Shown: positions 40,008 through 52,322, counted from the stretch's first letter. The stretch: DNA of 64,000 bases from Augochlora pura (GCF_028453695.1 NC_135775.1:20246545-20310544); one strand, 5' to 3'. Numbers and translations are program-made. Notes: generated by a model not told the origin, from the sequence alone.

Positions 40008-43000
40008 ATTATTTAAAAGTATGAAAATTAAATTCAGACTCTCACATTTTGACTTGCACACTTTATAGTTGCATTTTCATTAATAACTAAACATTGATGA
40101 AATTTTAGTACAGGTTAAAGAAAATAAATATGATATATATGTACTCTGTACATTGGTTATCACAAAGAAAATCCAGCATTTTACTATAGTTTTTAATGTG
40201 ATACATCGCATCAGGTACATAATGTAATGAAATACATTTAAATGCATCCCTTAATTTTCAAGAAGGTGCATCGCAATTTTTAAACCGTAATTCGTACATT
40301 ACACTAAATTTAGATTTACTTAAATTATGAATTTCCTATTAATTTACATTGGCCAATTATTTCATTTATTTTTATTAAATTCTCTCTTCATGAAATTTAT
40401 ATTTTTTAAATTCTTTTACATAGCAGAAAAATGTTGTCAAACTCATTATACATGAATTCAGGGATTAAACGATGGTACCAACTCAAAAGTATTATTTTAT
40501 ATATTAAACGTTCCTTAACAATAATTGTATTTAATTAAGTACTAAAAAATTCTCTATTCTACAAGACGACAACAAAGATATTTAAAGCAACGCAAACCGA
40601 GAGCAGCCATATACAATTTATTTGCGCGAACATGAAAAATTCAGACCGCAGAGAGTGAAATACATTGTTACGTTCTGCACTTTTTCCACGTCCGGTTTAT
40701 TGGAATTCTTTGAAGGCTATCATTTGGAACGTAACAAACGCAATACGTACGAGAGGATTTCGCGAATATGCCGCGGTTATTTTTAGAATGTCCGTAATCA
40801 ATAAAATATAAACAGACGGGACCCCGCTCGAACCTCGGGAATCACTATTCATATCGAATTCTTCGTTTCGTATCGTTCGCCGGGGCAAAGAACATTAAAT
40901 CTTCAAGAATTCCTCCAATTTCTTTCGGGCCGCGCGCGTTTTCCCTGGCCAATTCCATTAACTGTGCAAACATTGCACGAGAAAAAAAAACGGGGGAAGA
41001 TCCGGAATGCAAGCCGGTTAAATAGTGGACCTGACTTTCGAAGATTTCTACGACCGTTCCAATCCATCAGCATCGCTGCTGCGCCACCCCCCGCGAGCAC
41101 CTGTAATAAAGTCGTAAAGGTCAGCGCTGGCAATTTGGGAATTGAGGCGGAAGGAAAGGCGATCGATTCGTGGCAAATATGAATTTCCCATTTACATTGT
41201 AAATAAGAGAGCGAAGAAAATCGTTCCCCTATTCGACGGAATATTGGTATTTGCTCGGTTACGTGAAGGTAGCTGATAATAAAATATGATAATAAAATAA
41301 GAAGACATAAGACGAAAATATGTAAAAAGTATTATCAGCACTGACCATGCAGATTGTTAAGGTTTCTCGGATTAAATAAATAATAATAAACAAATAGAAT
41401 AAAATGTTCAAAGCATCTAGATAAATTCAAATTTACATATACTTTATTTGAATTATTTTGTACTAGAACTTGAATAAAATATATTTCTTTTGTCATCATA
41501 AAAAGATATTTGCATAATAAATATTTCTAAATCATTTCTTTATTATTAAAAATATATGTATATCTAAATATATATATATATATAAATTATTCTTAATTAT
41601 TTCTCTCTATTTTTTATATTCTATATTAATATATTATAAATATTTAAATATTTCTGTCTTTAAATTGATTATTCCAACGCAGACGGGAAATTTAAATAAC
41701 GCATCGCGAGAAGATTAAATGCTGAATTCCGATGAATTTTAATTAAATGACTGAACACAATGCGTCATAAAAATTCATTCGTACGATTTTAATGTATTTC
41801 AACGAAGACCACGGTAACTGCAACCTTGATCAAGAGATAACCAGTCCGCGGGTCGCCGTCGAGCCGAATCCGGCCATCGGCGCGTTCATTAGAAGAAGAA
41901 ACACGAGTTTGATCAGGGAACAGGGTGGATAAGAGGCACGGTCGGCCGAGCAAAATGCATCGAGAATGCAGCCGGGCTCTTTTCAGCGCATCAACAGCGC
42001 CACTTCAACTCCGTATTTCTCTTCCCTTTCAGCGGCCGCTTTTCACGGGCAGCGATCGACTGCCGGGAGAGGGGGGAGAAGGTTGCCCACTCGTGGAAAC
42101 GTATTTCTGATCGAAATGCTGCCTCTAATCAATGTCCATTAAGCCGCGGAGGGAATGGAAAAAAAAAATGTTCCGATCAAGCCGTGTCCCGGTCGCGTCG
42201 GCTCGTCCGCGACTAACACCGACGCCGCCGCCGCCGCCGGCCCCGCCGATTTCGTTTCGACGACGAACAGCGCGCTCCAACCCGGGATGGATTTTCTGAT
42301 TTTTATTTCGACATGCGTCCCGACAGATTTCCCGCGTTGCGACGCGTCGCGCGCGCTCTCCGCGATATGTCAGCCGCACATTTTCCGATTGTCCGTAGGA
42401 ACAATCGTTCCTTTTCCTTTCCACGTTCAGCGGCGGCTTCGACTGTGATCGAAATTGATTCGACAATTTCCGGCACGCGATACTAACCAAATATTTTATT
42501 CCGCGAGCGGAATTAAAGCCTCTCGCGTCTCGAACAGTTTCGTGGATTATCGCGGGTGTCAATGTTGCGCTTCCGAGTGCAACACAGCATTCTCTTGCTA
42601 TATTTTGTGAAATTCAGGGAAGAAGAAATTGGTTTCAAATATCTTTCAATTGGAAGTAGTTTCATTTCATCTTCTTCTTGTTTTTCTTTTTATATATTTC
42701 TAAATTTGTGACCTATAATAAAATTCTATTCATCTGTTATCGATATTTCACTCATTCAGTGCCCAGACTCAACCACTAAAATCCCCAAATAATTAAATCA
42801 ATTTACTTAATTAAAGCGAAACTAGAAAGTTAAAATTTATCATATGAAATGACATTAGAACTCTTTCGAAACGTTCTAGTCAAATTCATTGTATTCAAAT
42901 ATATTGGAGTGATAATAAATTTTCAAAATTGGTCAGAAATTAGTGTCAGCCATATTTGACTATTAATAAATATTAGAACTTCACCTACTGCCATATATAA

Positions 43001-43430
43001 TCAGGAATAGCCTACGCAGCTGTTGCGTGCGGCCATAAATTACCAAATAAAAAACAGCACCGTATTTAACGCGATAAGTGGTCTCTCCACTAATTTAGCC
43101 GGCCGAAACACCTGTCGAAAGACGCGTCTCCTCGTGGACGACGTTTCACGACCCTCCCGGTTCGACTAATCACAACGTTCCTCCCAGCGTAGGCATCTCT
43201 TTTCTAAAGAGGTCGGACAACAGCTCGTAAACACGGCCGGCAACATCGCGAACGAAAAGTGGCTGGGGCGGTCTTCCGGGGCCCGGGCACAGAGACCCGG
43301 GCAGACGTTGAAAGTCCCTCATTACCTAAGCTCGTTTCGAATTCACTTTTTCCCGCGCTTCCGCGGCATTAAAATCTTCCAGTGTCTTGAGCCCATCGCT
43401 GCAACCTTCGCCGTTCTTGCTTGCTTTCAG

Positions 43431-43502
43431 TTGAAGGCGTTCTACGTGGATCTGCTGGTCCCCCTCGAGACGAACCTGGAGAAAGACACGAAGGTGGTCC
43501 AG
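43431..43502 (+). CDS. IRSp53: IRSp53 exon: I-BAR domain
   Basis: This 72-bp, 24-codon exon is flanked by an acceptor ctttcag and donor GTAAGA at 43503, both in phase 0. It encodes residues 22-45 of the visible protein, beginning LKAFYVDLLVPLE and ending DTKVVQ. This matches the family segment where LKSFHNELLTQLEQ is found in vertebrates, a central antiparallel helix of the I-BAR dimer. It follows a 26.7-kb intron and precedes an intron of only 86 bp. The acidic and basic residues are typical of the helical coiled region. Continuity with the neighbouring exons in phase makes the call firm. Confidence 0.92.
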
Positions 43503-43588
43503 GTAAGATCCGAATCCACGGGCGCGCGAGGCCTATCAGCCGCCCAACAGGGCCGACGGATGAATAATGAAGTAATACGTTCTCGCAG

Positions 43589-43792
43589 AGCGAACAGAAG
43601 AAGTTTCTCCAGCAGCACAAGACCAGGTCCGAAACGTACAGCAAGGCGGCAGCGACGATGAAGAAGCAGAGGAAAAAGTCGAGGGGCGCCAGCAAGAGTG
43701 GACTCGCCATGGACAAAGAGCTGAAGAACATGCAGATCCTCGAGGAAGAGAAGTCCAAGCTAGACGCCTTTTGTGAGCAGAGCTTGAAGAAC
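43589..43792 (+). CDS. IRSp53: IRSp53 exon: I-BAR domain, basic helix region
   Basis: This 204-bp exon (68 codons, phase 0 at both ends) has acceptor tctcgcag and donor GTGAGT at 43793. It encodes visible residues 46-113, starting SEQKKFLQQHKTRSETYSKA and ending CEQSLKN. The run MKKQRKKSRGASKSG is strongly basic. It sits where the vertebrate family has the lysine-rich patch LKKLRKKSQGSKNP, which contributes to phosphoinositide and actin binding by the I-BAR domain. The segment DKELKNMQILEEEKSKLDAF is the following helix (vertebrate DKELQYID). No frameshift or stop is present. The conservation of the basic patch argues that membrane binding is retained. Confidence 0.94.
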
Positions 43793-44567
43793 GTGAGTAC
43801 GGCCGCCTAAATCTCTGGCCTAGCACCCGTCGTTCCGCGCGTTCATTATTTTGCTAGACGCGGCAATTTGATTCTTGAAATATTGATCGGATAATGAAAG
43901 AACGATTATCGAGTAACGATTGTTCGAAATTTTCATTTCTAGAACTTGTTTTTTAGTATTGCACGTTATCGATTTTTCAGTCAGTCGAAGTTCCTTCGCA
44001 CGGTGAATTTTTGTTCCGTAAATAATATAGATAAGGGTTCAATAAATTAGCTGTTGAAAACTCTTCGAGAAGACGATATTGTTACGATGTTTAATTAAAT
44101 TCTAACTACGATCTTTTAATTTTATTTTCAATATTTATTTACTTGCTTAGCTCAACCAGTTTGCCATCACAAAATGTAACCTTTATAAAAATACTTAACT
44201 GGTTAATAAGTTAAAAAGACTATAACATATTATTTTGTTTATTAATGTTACGAAGGTTAAGACATGATGTAGTGAACCTAGTTACACATAAAACACAGCT
44301 GTGGCTTTATTTATTTTCAAGTCTAATAAACATTACATTCACTAAATAAGTCAATTTTTTTCACTAAAAATATCCTGAATAAAAATACTCAGCTCCTATT
44401 TTTAGTGGAAAATGTTTTTAACGAAGGTCCGCGTCGTTCATTAATTTTTGCGGGAAGAAGGTAACGTCGTTCCTCGATGGCGATTGAATAATGAATCCGC
44501 CCGAAAAAAGCAGGCTAACGACAATGCATGACTTGGATCCGAGGCCCTTAACCCTTTTTTCTTCCAG

Positions 44568-44759
44568 GCGATGACGCAGGAACGAAGGAGGTACGGCTTT
44601 GTTCTCGAGCGACAATGCTCCTTGGCGAAACATTATGCGAGTTTTCATGAGGTCGCGTTAGCTGCTCTTCATCCCTCGGTTGATAAGTGGCGCGAGGTGG
44701 CTGCTACCAGGGAATACTTGCCCCAATCCGTGGAAGATATGTTCGCCTCCAGACTTAGG
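44568..44759 (+). CDS. IRSp53: IRSp53 exon: end of I-BAR domain
   Basis: This 192-bp, 64-codon exon in phase 0 has acceptor tttcttccag and donor GTGAGT at 44760. It encodes visible residues 114-177, beginning AMTQERRRYGFVLERQCSLA. This is the most recognisable I-BAR signature: vertebrates have ALTEERRRFCFLVEKQCAVA at the same place. It continues into HYASFHEVALAALHPSVDKW, corresponding to the last helix, and ends with LPQSVEDMFASRLR. After this point the domain ends and a low-complexity linker begins in the next exon. The reading frame continues past the donor for 20 codons before a stop, so intron retention would give a truncated I-BAR-only product. Confidence 0.95.
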
Positions 44760-45795
44760 GTGAGTGATGCCGGGTGTATCTCATTGTTATCCCGTGTTTT
44801 CTTCCGAATTTATATGTAGCTTTGCGAAGTAGTAAATAGTGCTTATGCGAGGACGACTCTGAGCAAGAGGAGCGTCGAGACCGAGGAGTTTCTCAAAGAA
44901 ACAGCGTTCGCTGCGATAAGCTCTGCGAGACTCGTGACGCATAGTGATCCACTGAAATTGGACGTCGGTGTTATTATTATTATTATATATGTTTCGCGGA
45001 ATAAAAGTTAATATTTTCGATTAAAAGTAATCATTTCTCCGTGATTAATTTTTCTAGTTCCAGTCTTTAGGTTTTATAAATTCTCAATCTATCTCAGGTA
45101 ATTCTAATTTATTAATTCTTCCTCTAATTTAGTCTCCTCTAATTGTTATTCTAATTTATTAACTGTTCCTCGAAATAATAGTTAATATACTTAATTAAAA
45201 GTAGTAATTTCTCGTGCACCAATTTTTCTAGTTTCATTCTTCAGATTTTTAAAAAAATCTCAATCTGTATCAGATACTTCTAATTTTTTAATTAGGTAAT
45301 GCAAATTAAATTATAATGAGTCTTGCAGAATATATCAGTCATTCTATAGACAATTGAATTTATAGTTAACATTTTTTCGAAACATTACCTTAGGGCTTGA
45401 ATTTATTAAAATTGAGTATAATTGATTTAACTCATTGATGATACATATAAGGACTCATTAAATACTTTAAATATTGGGAAAATACATTTTGATGTTTTAC
45501 AATTGGAATAATAAAATTGTCTACTCTGGTGACAGTAGCAATTATAATATATATTATAATTATACTTGAATGACACTGGAATTACTAACTATAGTAAGAA
45601 GACTGTTTTCTGATTTTTTCTTCCAAAGTTACTGCAATTAGAGAAACGAATTATTTGTTAATAATCTTGTCTCTGTAATTTCGATGATAATAAAGCGAAT
45701 CAGATTATTTCGTCTACAATAGCGTGTTCAACGTTCACGCGGCGTTCTGGAATACTATGATCGTATTGACCGTATCCTTCCTTATTGTTGTTTAG

Positions 45796-46030
45796 CAAGT
45801 TTCATTTTGGCCGGAGGACGAAGAAAATGGCGGCTCGGAGCTGACGATGAGCTCGCAATTGAGGAAGACCAGAAGCATGGACAGCTCTTGCTTGGAACTT
45901 CGACCTGGACCGCCTTCCGGAAACGTGTCGAGCACCACTTATCAAGGCCCATCATCGCACCTACCTACAGCTCTCTCTAGAGCAAGGTCGGAAGCCAACC
46001 TCCACGCTTCTACGTTATCTTTGGACCCGG
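45796..46030 (+). CDS. IRSp53: IRSp53 exon: Ser-rich linker between I-BAR and SH3
   Basis: This 235-bp exon starts in phase 0 after acceptor ttgtttag and ends with a single base of a split codon before donor GTAAGT at 46031. It encodes visible residues 178-255, from QVSFWPEDEENGG to STLSLDP. The stretch is rich in Ser, Pro and Arg, with RKTRSMDSS and SRARSEANLH as possible basophilic-kinase or 14-3-3 type sites (inference). In vertebrate IRSp53 the equivalent place holds the partial CRIB and proline-rich segment that binds Cdc42 and is phosphorylated. I do not see a clear CRIB consensus here. The split codon G/AG joins correctly to the exon at 52119, giving Glu. Confidence 0.88.
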
Positions 46031-47328
46031 GTAAGTCCGGCATCCATCATAAAATTTTTCATCAAGGGCCTCGGGACGTCAGTCGGACACGATGTTCCGC
46101 GTCTCTCATATTGTTCTCGATCCACCAAAATTTTGACACGGCGAACTCTGCTTTGTCCGGCTCCCAGAATTTTAGACAGGATTATTAAACAAGTTTCATT
46201 TTAAGGTGTCAAGTAGATTTGTTTATAAATTAATTTAATAAGATATATTGAACGAGCAATGTTCTTATTTTGTAAGAATTATAGAATTAGAATTTTTCTA
46301 TTTTATGTCAAACAATTAGATTTGATTATAAATTAATTTAATTCAACATATTGCAATTGTTTTAGTTTCTGAAAATTATAGAATTTTAGAGAGCATAACT
46401 GAAACAATTTTATTTCAAGTCAAACGAGTAGATTTAATTATATATTAATTTAATTCAGCGTACTTTAACATATCTTATATGCAAGAATTATAAAGCAGAA
46501 GTTTTATTATACCATTATGCGACAACTGTTACATAACCACGTTCAACATTGCACACGCGCCGCGTTACACAAAAGTATCGCCGTAAAGCGAAAAAATGAG
46601 AGAAATCTGCACACATTTTATTCTATTTTTCCCCTGGCGAAACATGCAACAAAAGAGCATTATGCGTTTAATTGTCGTTTTGTTAAAGTTTAGAACAACG
46701 TAAACGTACACGTAGCTGCGCAGTGAAGCACGATTTTTTATTTAGTTTATATTTATATTACAATGACGCGGTTACATTAAAAAGGACGCCGTTTTTCGCG
46801 CTCGCGCCAGTAATTAAACTTTATTAGAATTACAGTAAAATTTTACTGGCCGCGCCGTTGATTTCGCGGCCCTAACCATTCCGCCGGTATTTGTAACACG
46901 CGGCGGCGCACGAAAATCCGATGGCGCAATTAAATTTTTGTGTCCGAATGGACACACCTCGCGCGTCAGGTTTCAGCATCGGAGTTATGAATGCGGAAAC
47001 TGAGTTCCGCGCCGAAAATGCAATCTGATACAATAAAAGCTAAACACGCGGGAGAGAAAAATAAAAACGGAACCACCGGCGATACACGGGATCATCCCCC
47101 TTATTTTTCACGGTGCTCGGTCCCTAATTTTACGGAGTACAATACACTCATTAATGCTTTCCCCGCGTTACACGGTATGCCGTCGCGCTTGTGCCCAAAC
47201 TATTTTTTTCGCCCGGCGCACGCCTTTCTAAATGGGAATAAACGACGAGCTTTCGGTGCTGAACGCTCTGCGAATTTACACCGAATATTCGTATCGGTTC
47301 GCGCTGAAATATCGACTGCGTAACATTA

Positions 47329-47522
47329 TACATTCAGTCCCACAAGTATTCGTACTTTTGTTATTAGTTAATAAATTTTCTTATAATCGGTATAAATGAA
47401 CTTTATACATGTGTTCATTCATAATAAAACATTTATTGCAAAAACTTACATGCATCCCTTGATTTCGACAGATATCTCTTATAAGCAGTGAGGGTACGAA
47501 TACTTATGGGACTGACTGTACA
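47329..47522. mobile_element. Tc1/mariner-type MITE
   Basis: The termini TACATTCAGTCCCACAAGTA (continuing TTCGTAC) and the inverse of GTACGAATACTTATGGGACTGACTGTA match over about 25 bp and are flanked by TA. CAGTCCC-AAGTATT-type ends are typical of Tc1/mariner relatives. The 194-bp element has no coding capacity. Confidence 0.7.
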
Positions 47523-47907
47523 TGGACATTTATGATAAATTTTTACAGTGCCAATCGCCGGTATATTACTATTTGTTCCTCGCAAATTTTAGTTCGCCGT
47601 TGATTTATCGAGCTTTTGTTGCACTTTTATACAGAAGTTACAATCATTAAAATGGAATTATGGATGTACGAATGGTAAAACAGATTTACGACAATATCGT
47701 TCCAGGGATTAAATAACGATTTGTAGACGATCGTATAATAAACGTGCACAACAGTGCAGTAATTTCATACTCCACTTGGCAGGCTATATAGTATTCTTGA
47801 TTACAAATTAATAGATCGCGCGAATCAGTCGACGACGATCGCTCGAATCATCGCGCTGCTTTCGTATTTTGTTCGAAATTCCGCGCGAGACAACAACGAG
47901 CATTGCA

Positions 47908-48262
47908 TTAACCCTTTGCAGTACTTTAACGAGTCGGACTAATGATGGAGATTTCTAGTAATATTCTGCTAAGTCTGACTGTTATTCAGTGTTAAGAATG
48001 TCTTCTGACAATTAACCCCTTGCCGTACCATTTTCTTCATACTTACCATGATTAGAAATTTTTCAATTGATATCATCTGTTAGAAGCGACAGAAAATTAA
48101 TGTTTACTCCGTGACTGGATTTACTGGGATGCTTAAATATTAATAATAAGGCGTTAGAATTTTATTCCAATTTTAAAGAATAGAATAATATCCATACTTA
48201 ATAATTTATTGCTAGTAATTTCCATCGCGAGTCGGACTCGTCAAAGTACGGTAAAGGGTTAA
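47908..48262. mobile_element. TTAA MITE A of an interleaved pair
   Basis: Left end TTAACCCTTTGCAGTACTTT then AACGAGTCGGACT; right end AGTCGGACTCGTCAAAGTAC then GGTAAAGGGTTAA. The inverted repeats run about 33 bp with few mismatches, bounded by TTAA. This element overlaps element B (48012-48391) without either containing the other. Confidence 0.7.
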
Positions 48263-48391
48263 CATTCAATCATTCTAATAAACGTAGACATACAATAAAT
48301 ATAAATCTTCTTTTTCTCCTAAGAAACTATTTCAATCGAAAAAATGCTTACGATGCTTTTTTATGAAAAAAATGGTACGGCAAGGGGTTAA
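48012..48391. mobile_element. TTAA MITE B of an interleaved pair
   Basis: Left end TTAACCCCTTGCCGTACCAT then TTTCTTCAT; right end ATGAAAAAAATGGTACGGCA then AGGGGTTAA. The inverted repeats are about 28 bp, nearly perfect, on TTAA. It begins 104 bases inside element A and ends 129 bases beyond it. Confidence 0.7.
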
Positions 48392-50309
48392 ATTTCTCTC
48401 GGAAACAGTGAACCGGTGTATACATATAAAAAACCGGAATTCAGTACTAGAAGGTCTGAAATTTCCGGCGCGTTCGTCGCGAAAAGAAATCGCGTCTTTT
48501 TTTCACCGTCGACGCGCAATCCGCGTCGTCGTTTGTCGCTTAGGCGGCGAAAAACCAAAAACTTGGAGTCGCATACGGAACGAGGCGGGCGCGCGCGCGC
48601 GCGCTCTCGTCAGAGAAACCGTGGGGGACACACGGCACCACCGGGGTCGTTTTTATTGTAGCCAAACCGAACGGTCGAGTACGCTTCGAGCGAGTCGACA
48701 TTGGGGTTGAACACGTAACAAACGTTTGCAACACGACCGGCTGCAGAAGTGCTCGCAAAACAGTTGGAGAGCGCCGGGAGAGAGAGTTCGCTGCGTCGAA
48801 TATCGAATTCCACTTGTCGACCGAACCCCATCCCCCCCTCCGCGCAGTCGAGAATTTTGCAATTTTTCCATTATCCGCGTAGCAACGGATCGCATTAATC
48901 GAGGATCCCTATTGATCCCGGCACGCGCGACACTTCGAATTAACGGCTCGAGGATCTTCGCGACGAGCGGAGTCTCTTTACTGGAAAGCGCGCTTTCTAG
49001 TACAAAAAGTTCGCCTTTTCGTATAAATATTGGTCGGAATTTCTTGTAGACGTGAAACTCTTTTGTGTAACATTGAATATTTCATTTGAACAAATTTCTG
49101 ATGTAAAAAGGTATCGCCGAGTTATAGAAATTTAAATTGGGGTAAAGTGGAGGATATAATGGATAATTTGGTGCTCATTGTTTTATTTGCAAGTACATTC
49201 GACGACATTAAACATGAAATACAATGCCAGTTAAATGACCATCTCGTTTGTCCGAGTGAATACGAAAGAGCTAATTTTCGATGACTCTGGGTGCAAAAAT
49301 CAGACCGTGTCCCACTTATAATATGAATGATGTTTGTTTTAACCATTAACTGTCTTTTGTGGTCTGGGTGATCGTTACTAATTATTTATAATTTTTAGAA
49401 GAATTCTATTTGATCGAACTGTCTAAGCTGGACACTTTCATTGTTAATGCACAAATTTTGTTTTCTATTTATTACTTTTATGTCAGTAATATAGTGCAAT
49501 AAATATTAATATATATTTTATAATATAGATCATGAACATATGAAACAAAATATAAGAAATAATAAACGTCTCGTCTCTGATAATTTAAAGTTCTATAATT
49601 CTTATTGAAAGGCTCATTAATACAGAAATTAGTAATTAATAAAGAATCTGTCACGTTTATTTTATTTTAGACTTATTTCGTTTGTTTAAATTGTTAAAGT
49701 GGTAAAAAGATTGGCCAGCCTCTATAACATTTTCCAATCACGGAAAGTATCAATTTTCACTAGCACCATAAAAACGAAATAAAATATCAAAATAAATCTT
49801 TAACAATAATCGACGTACCCTCTGGGGGCAAACGATCACTTCGTACAATCGAGAATCCCGCCGCATTGTTAAACGGTCTCCGAGCAGACGTTCCTCGCGA
49901 AGTAAATCGCCGCGGAAACTTGCGAAGCAAAAGATTCGAATCCGATGGAGGCGGCCGGCAAGCGAAGTGAAAATTCAGAAGATTTTAAGAATTGTTGCCG
50001 CTCGTTCATTTCCCGGGGGGCGATGCTCGTCCCCGGCTCGTCGCTTCGACCGTTAACTTACCCGGTAAGATACACCGAACTTTTTGTTACAGTGCCGCGC
50101 GCCCGCGATGTTCATTTTCCCGAACAAGCCTCTAAATAACACGAAACTTTCCATTTCGCGAGAAGTTTCTTTGAGGGGTCGTTTCTGCGCGCCGGCCAAG
50201 TGTATAAATTCGCCTGTAATAACGCGGCGGCGAAATAGATCGGCGACCGATGCGAGGAGGAAGCGAGAGGCACGAAAGAGGAGAGGAGAGAAAGAGGCAT
50301 AAAGATATA

Positions 50310-50655
50310 TATCGAGAGAGAGAGAGAGAGAGACAAAGGTTGAGAGCTAGAGAGAGAGAGCTAGAGAGGGAGAGAAAGAGCCATAAAAATAGAGAGCTAG
50401 AGAGAGAGAGATATAAAGATAGATAGAGAGAGACAGAGAGAAATAAAAAGAGATAGAGAGAGACAGATAGAAATAGAAAGAGATAGAGAGTGACAAAGAA
50501 AAATAAAAAGAGATAGAGAGAGACAAAGAAAAATAAAAAGAGATAGAGAGAGACGAAGAAAAATAAAAAGAGATAGAGAGAGACGAAGAAAAATAAAAAG
50601 AGATAGAGAAAGAAAAAGACATAAAGATAGAAAGAGAGAGAAGAAGAAGAAGAAA
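50310..50655 (+). repeat. Purine-rich minisatellite with 30-bp period
   Basis: The + strand is almost free of C and T for about 345 bases. From 50430 to 50615 the unit AGAGATAGAGAGAGACAAAG + AAAAATAAAA repeats about six times. Long Ser/Leu/Phe frames on the minus strand come from this repeat. Confidence 0.9.
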
Positions 50656-52118
50656 GGGGAGAACGTAAACTCGGTAGAAATGTTCAAGTAAGCGCGGCCC
50701 GTTCGGCCTCGTTTTTGGCCGAGAGCCATTCTTCTGGTCGGAACAGGGCGCGGCGAAACAGAAACACCGGCACGAGAACGGGCAGAACCTGCGGCAGGTG
50801 CATACGAACTCGCGGGGCTGGCGTGGCCGAGAAAATGGATATGCGGGGAACTGGGGGGAGGGATCAACGAAACAATTTGTGCGAAACAAACTGTTTGTAC
50901 GTTTCGGGCCGTATCGTGCCACCGAATCGGCTGTTGTCTTGCTAACGCGTTCGCCGGGGAATTCACATGCTCTCCCGTTAACTTTGATTTCGACGTCGAC
51001 GACACTTCCTTCGTTGTCTTCGCTGTTACCGAAACCAGGTGTTCAGGACGCGGTAATCCTTGACGCGCTAATCCCACGAATTCATGCTGCGATATTGTAA
51101 TTTTATAAGAGTATGCGCTGAAAATTCTTTAAGGCTGGTTTTTGCAACGCGACTTTTCGTATTTTAGATTCATTCTTTTGGTATAGTTATTGCGACATAG
51201 AAATGTGTTGGCTATAGATTTAGTTTACGATGACGCTAGTAGTTTTAGAGTAAAGAGATATAACCGTGTTTATGTAAGTAACTGTTTCGCCACGTGAATC
51301 TATCACTATTCTAAACATAATTATAGAATTATAATAGAATGTATAAATAAAATATATTAAATATTATAATTCAATGTACTATCTAATTTTAAATACTATT
51401 TTAAAATAATTAGAAAGATATTCTCTTGATATGAGAATAAAGCTGTGTTATGTCTTTAATTATAGACAGATATAGCCAACATTTATGATGATGTTAGTAT
51501 AATAGGTTATAGGTATTTATTCAATCATTTATGCAAAGCCACAGCTTGATTGACTCTATGCATTTTTAATAGACATTTAAAGAATACAAAGCCTAAATAT
51601 TGCTCTCAAATACATTATTCAACAAAAGCATTTCGAATAACTAATTCTTCGCACAACAAAATATATCTTCCCCTTTAATTACAAAAAGAGCAATCTTTCC
51701 TTCAAATAAATATTATTTTAAACATCGTTCCACCTATCACGTCTTCTTACAAAATTTCAAATTTTACTATCCAATTCTTGTCGCTCTCGACGCATCACAA
51801 TGCACTTCCCTAAATAATTAAAATTCCCCCGAAATAATATTTAAAAATTCTACGGCTACGTACGAGACAGACTCGTCGACGACACGTTTGAAAATTTAAA
51901 AAAATACAGAGCCCACGACGATCCACGTTTCGTGCAGCCACGTTCCCAGGCTGAATTTAGCTTTCGGCAGCGGTGTTCCGGCATAAATAAAACGGCTGGC
52001 GCACGGGTGCACGGAATCCCGACGTTAAAATGATTCCTCTCAAAGAGTCCTAATACTCCGCGCGGCACATTAGGGCGCAAACGAGCCCAATTAATCGTAT
52101 TCCTCCTCGTTTTCGCAG

Positions 52119-52322
52119 AGGTTCCGGATATCCCGCCGAGGCCGAGGTCCATGGCGCCTCCAGCATCACGCAACAGCGGCAGCGTGGGCGGGGGCGGCAG
52201 CGGCACTGGGGTGAGTTCAGGCGGTTGGGGCGATGCGCCCCTCGCGAGGGCTGTCTATGCCTATTTGAGCTCCGGGGAAAATCAGCTGAGCTTCCTGGAG
52301 GATGATCTCATCGCATTAATGG
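52119..52322 (+). CDS. IRSp53: IRSp53 exon: Pro-rich linker and first half of SH3
   Basis: This 204-bp exon begins with two bases (AG) completing Glu and ends with one base before donor GTGAGT at 52323. The acceptor is cgttttcgcag. Visible residues 256-323 start with VPDIPPRPRSMAPP, a proline-rich motif that could be an SH3 ligand, possibly intramolecular. A Gly/Ser-rich spacer follows. From about residue 298 the SH3 begins: LARAVYAYLSSGENQLSF then LEDDLIALM. The ALYDY-equivalent is AVYAY, and the acidic RT-loop and diverging turn are recognisable. The same layout in vertebrates reads KAIFSHAAGDNSTLLSFKEG. An intron at this position inside the SH3 divides it after the third strand. Confidence 0.93.

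Larger units (their letters stand above)
16777..43430 (+). other. IRSp53: 26.7-kb intron splitting the I-BAR coding region
   Basis: The stretch runs from donor GTGAGT at 16777 to acceptor ctttcag at 43430. The flanking exons join in phase and continue one domain, so it is a single intron or contains only alternative exons. I see no nested gene on either strand. It contains several MITEs, tandem repeats, CG-alternating tracts and CpG-rich blocks (about 17700-18250, 18900-19450, 20700-21370, 22380-22800, 23290-23740, 24600-25000, 26800-27240, 27860-28560, 29890-30560, 32080-32880, 33770-34570, 37170-37800, 38440-39640, 40880-41170, 41880-42560 and 43090-43430). Long first introns often hold enhancers, but none can be identified by eye. 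Confidence 0.8.
46031..52118 (+). other. IRSp53: 6.1-kb intron between linker and SH3 exons
   Basis: Bounded by donor GTAAGT and acceptor ttttcgcag. No coding exon is supported inside. It carries a mariner-type MITE (47329-47522), a pair of interleaved TTAA elements (47908-48391), a CpG-rich block with a CG-alternating tract (48440-49030), a second CpG-rich block (49850-50280), and a purine minisatellite (50310-50655). The rest is AT-rich and I see nothing specific in it. Confidence 0.75.

Noticed and set aside
50347..51077. Minus-strand frames of 191 and 226 codons
   Set aside because: They consist of Ser/Leu/Phe repeats from the purine minisatellite plus chance GC-rich sequence.
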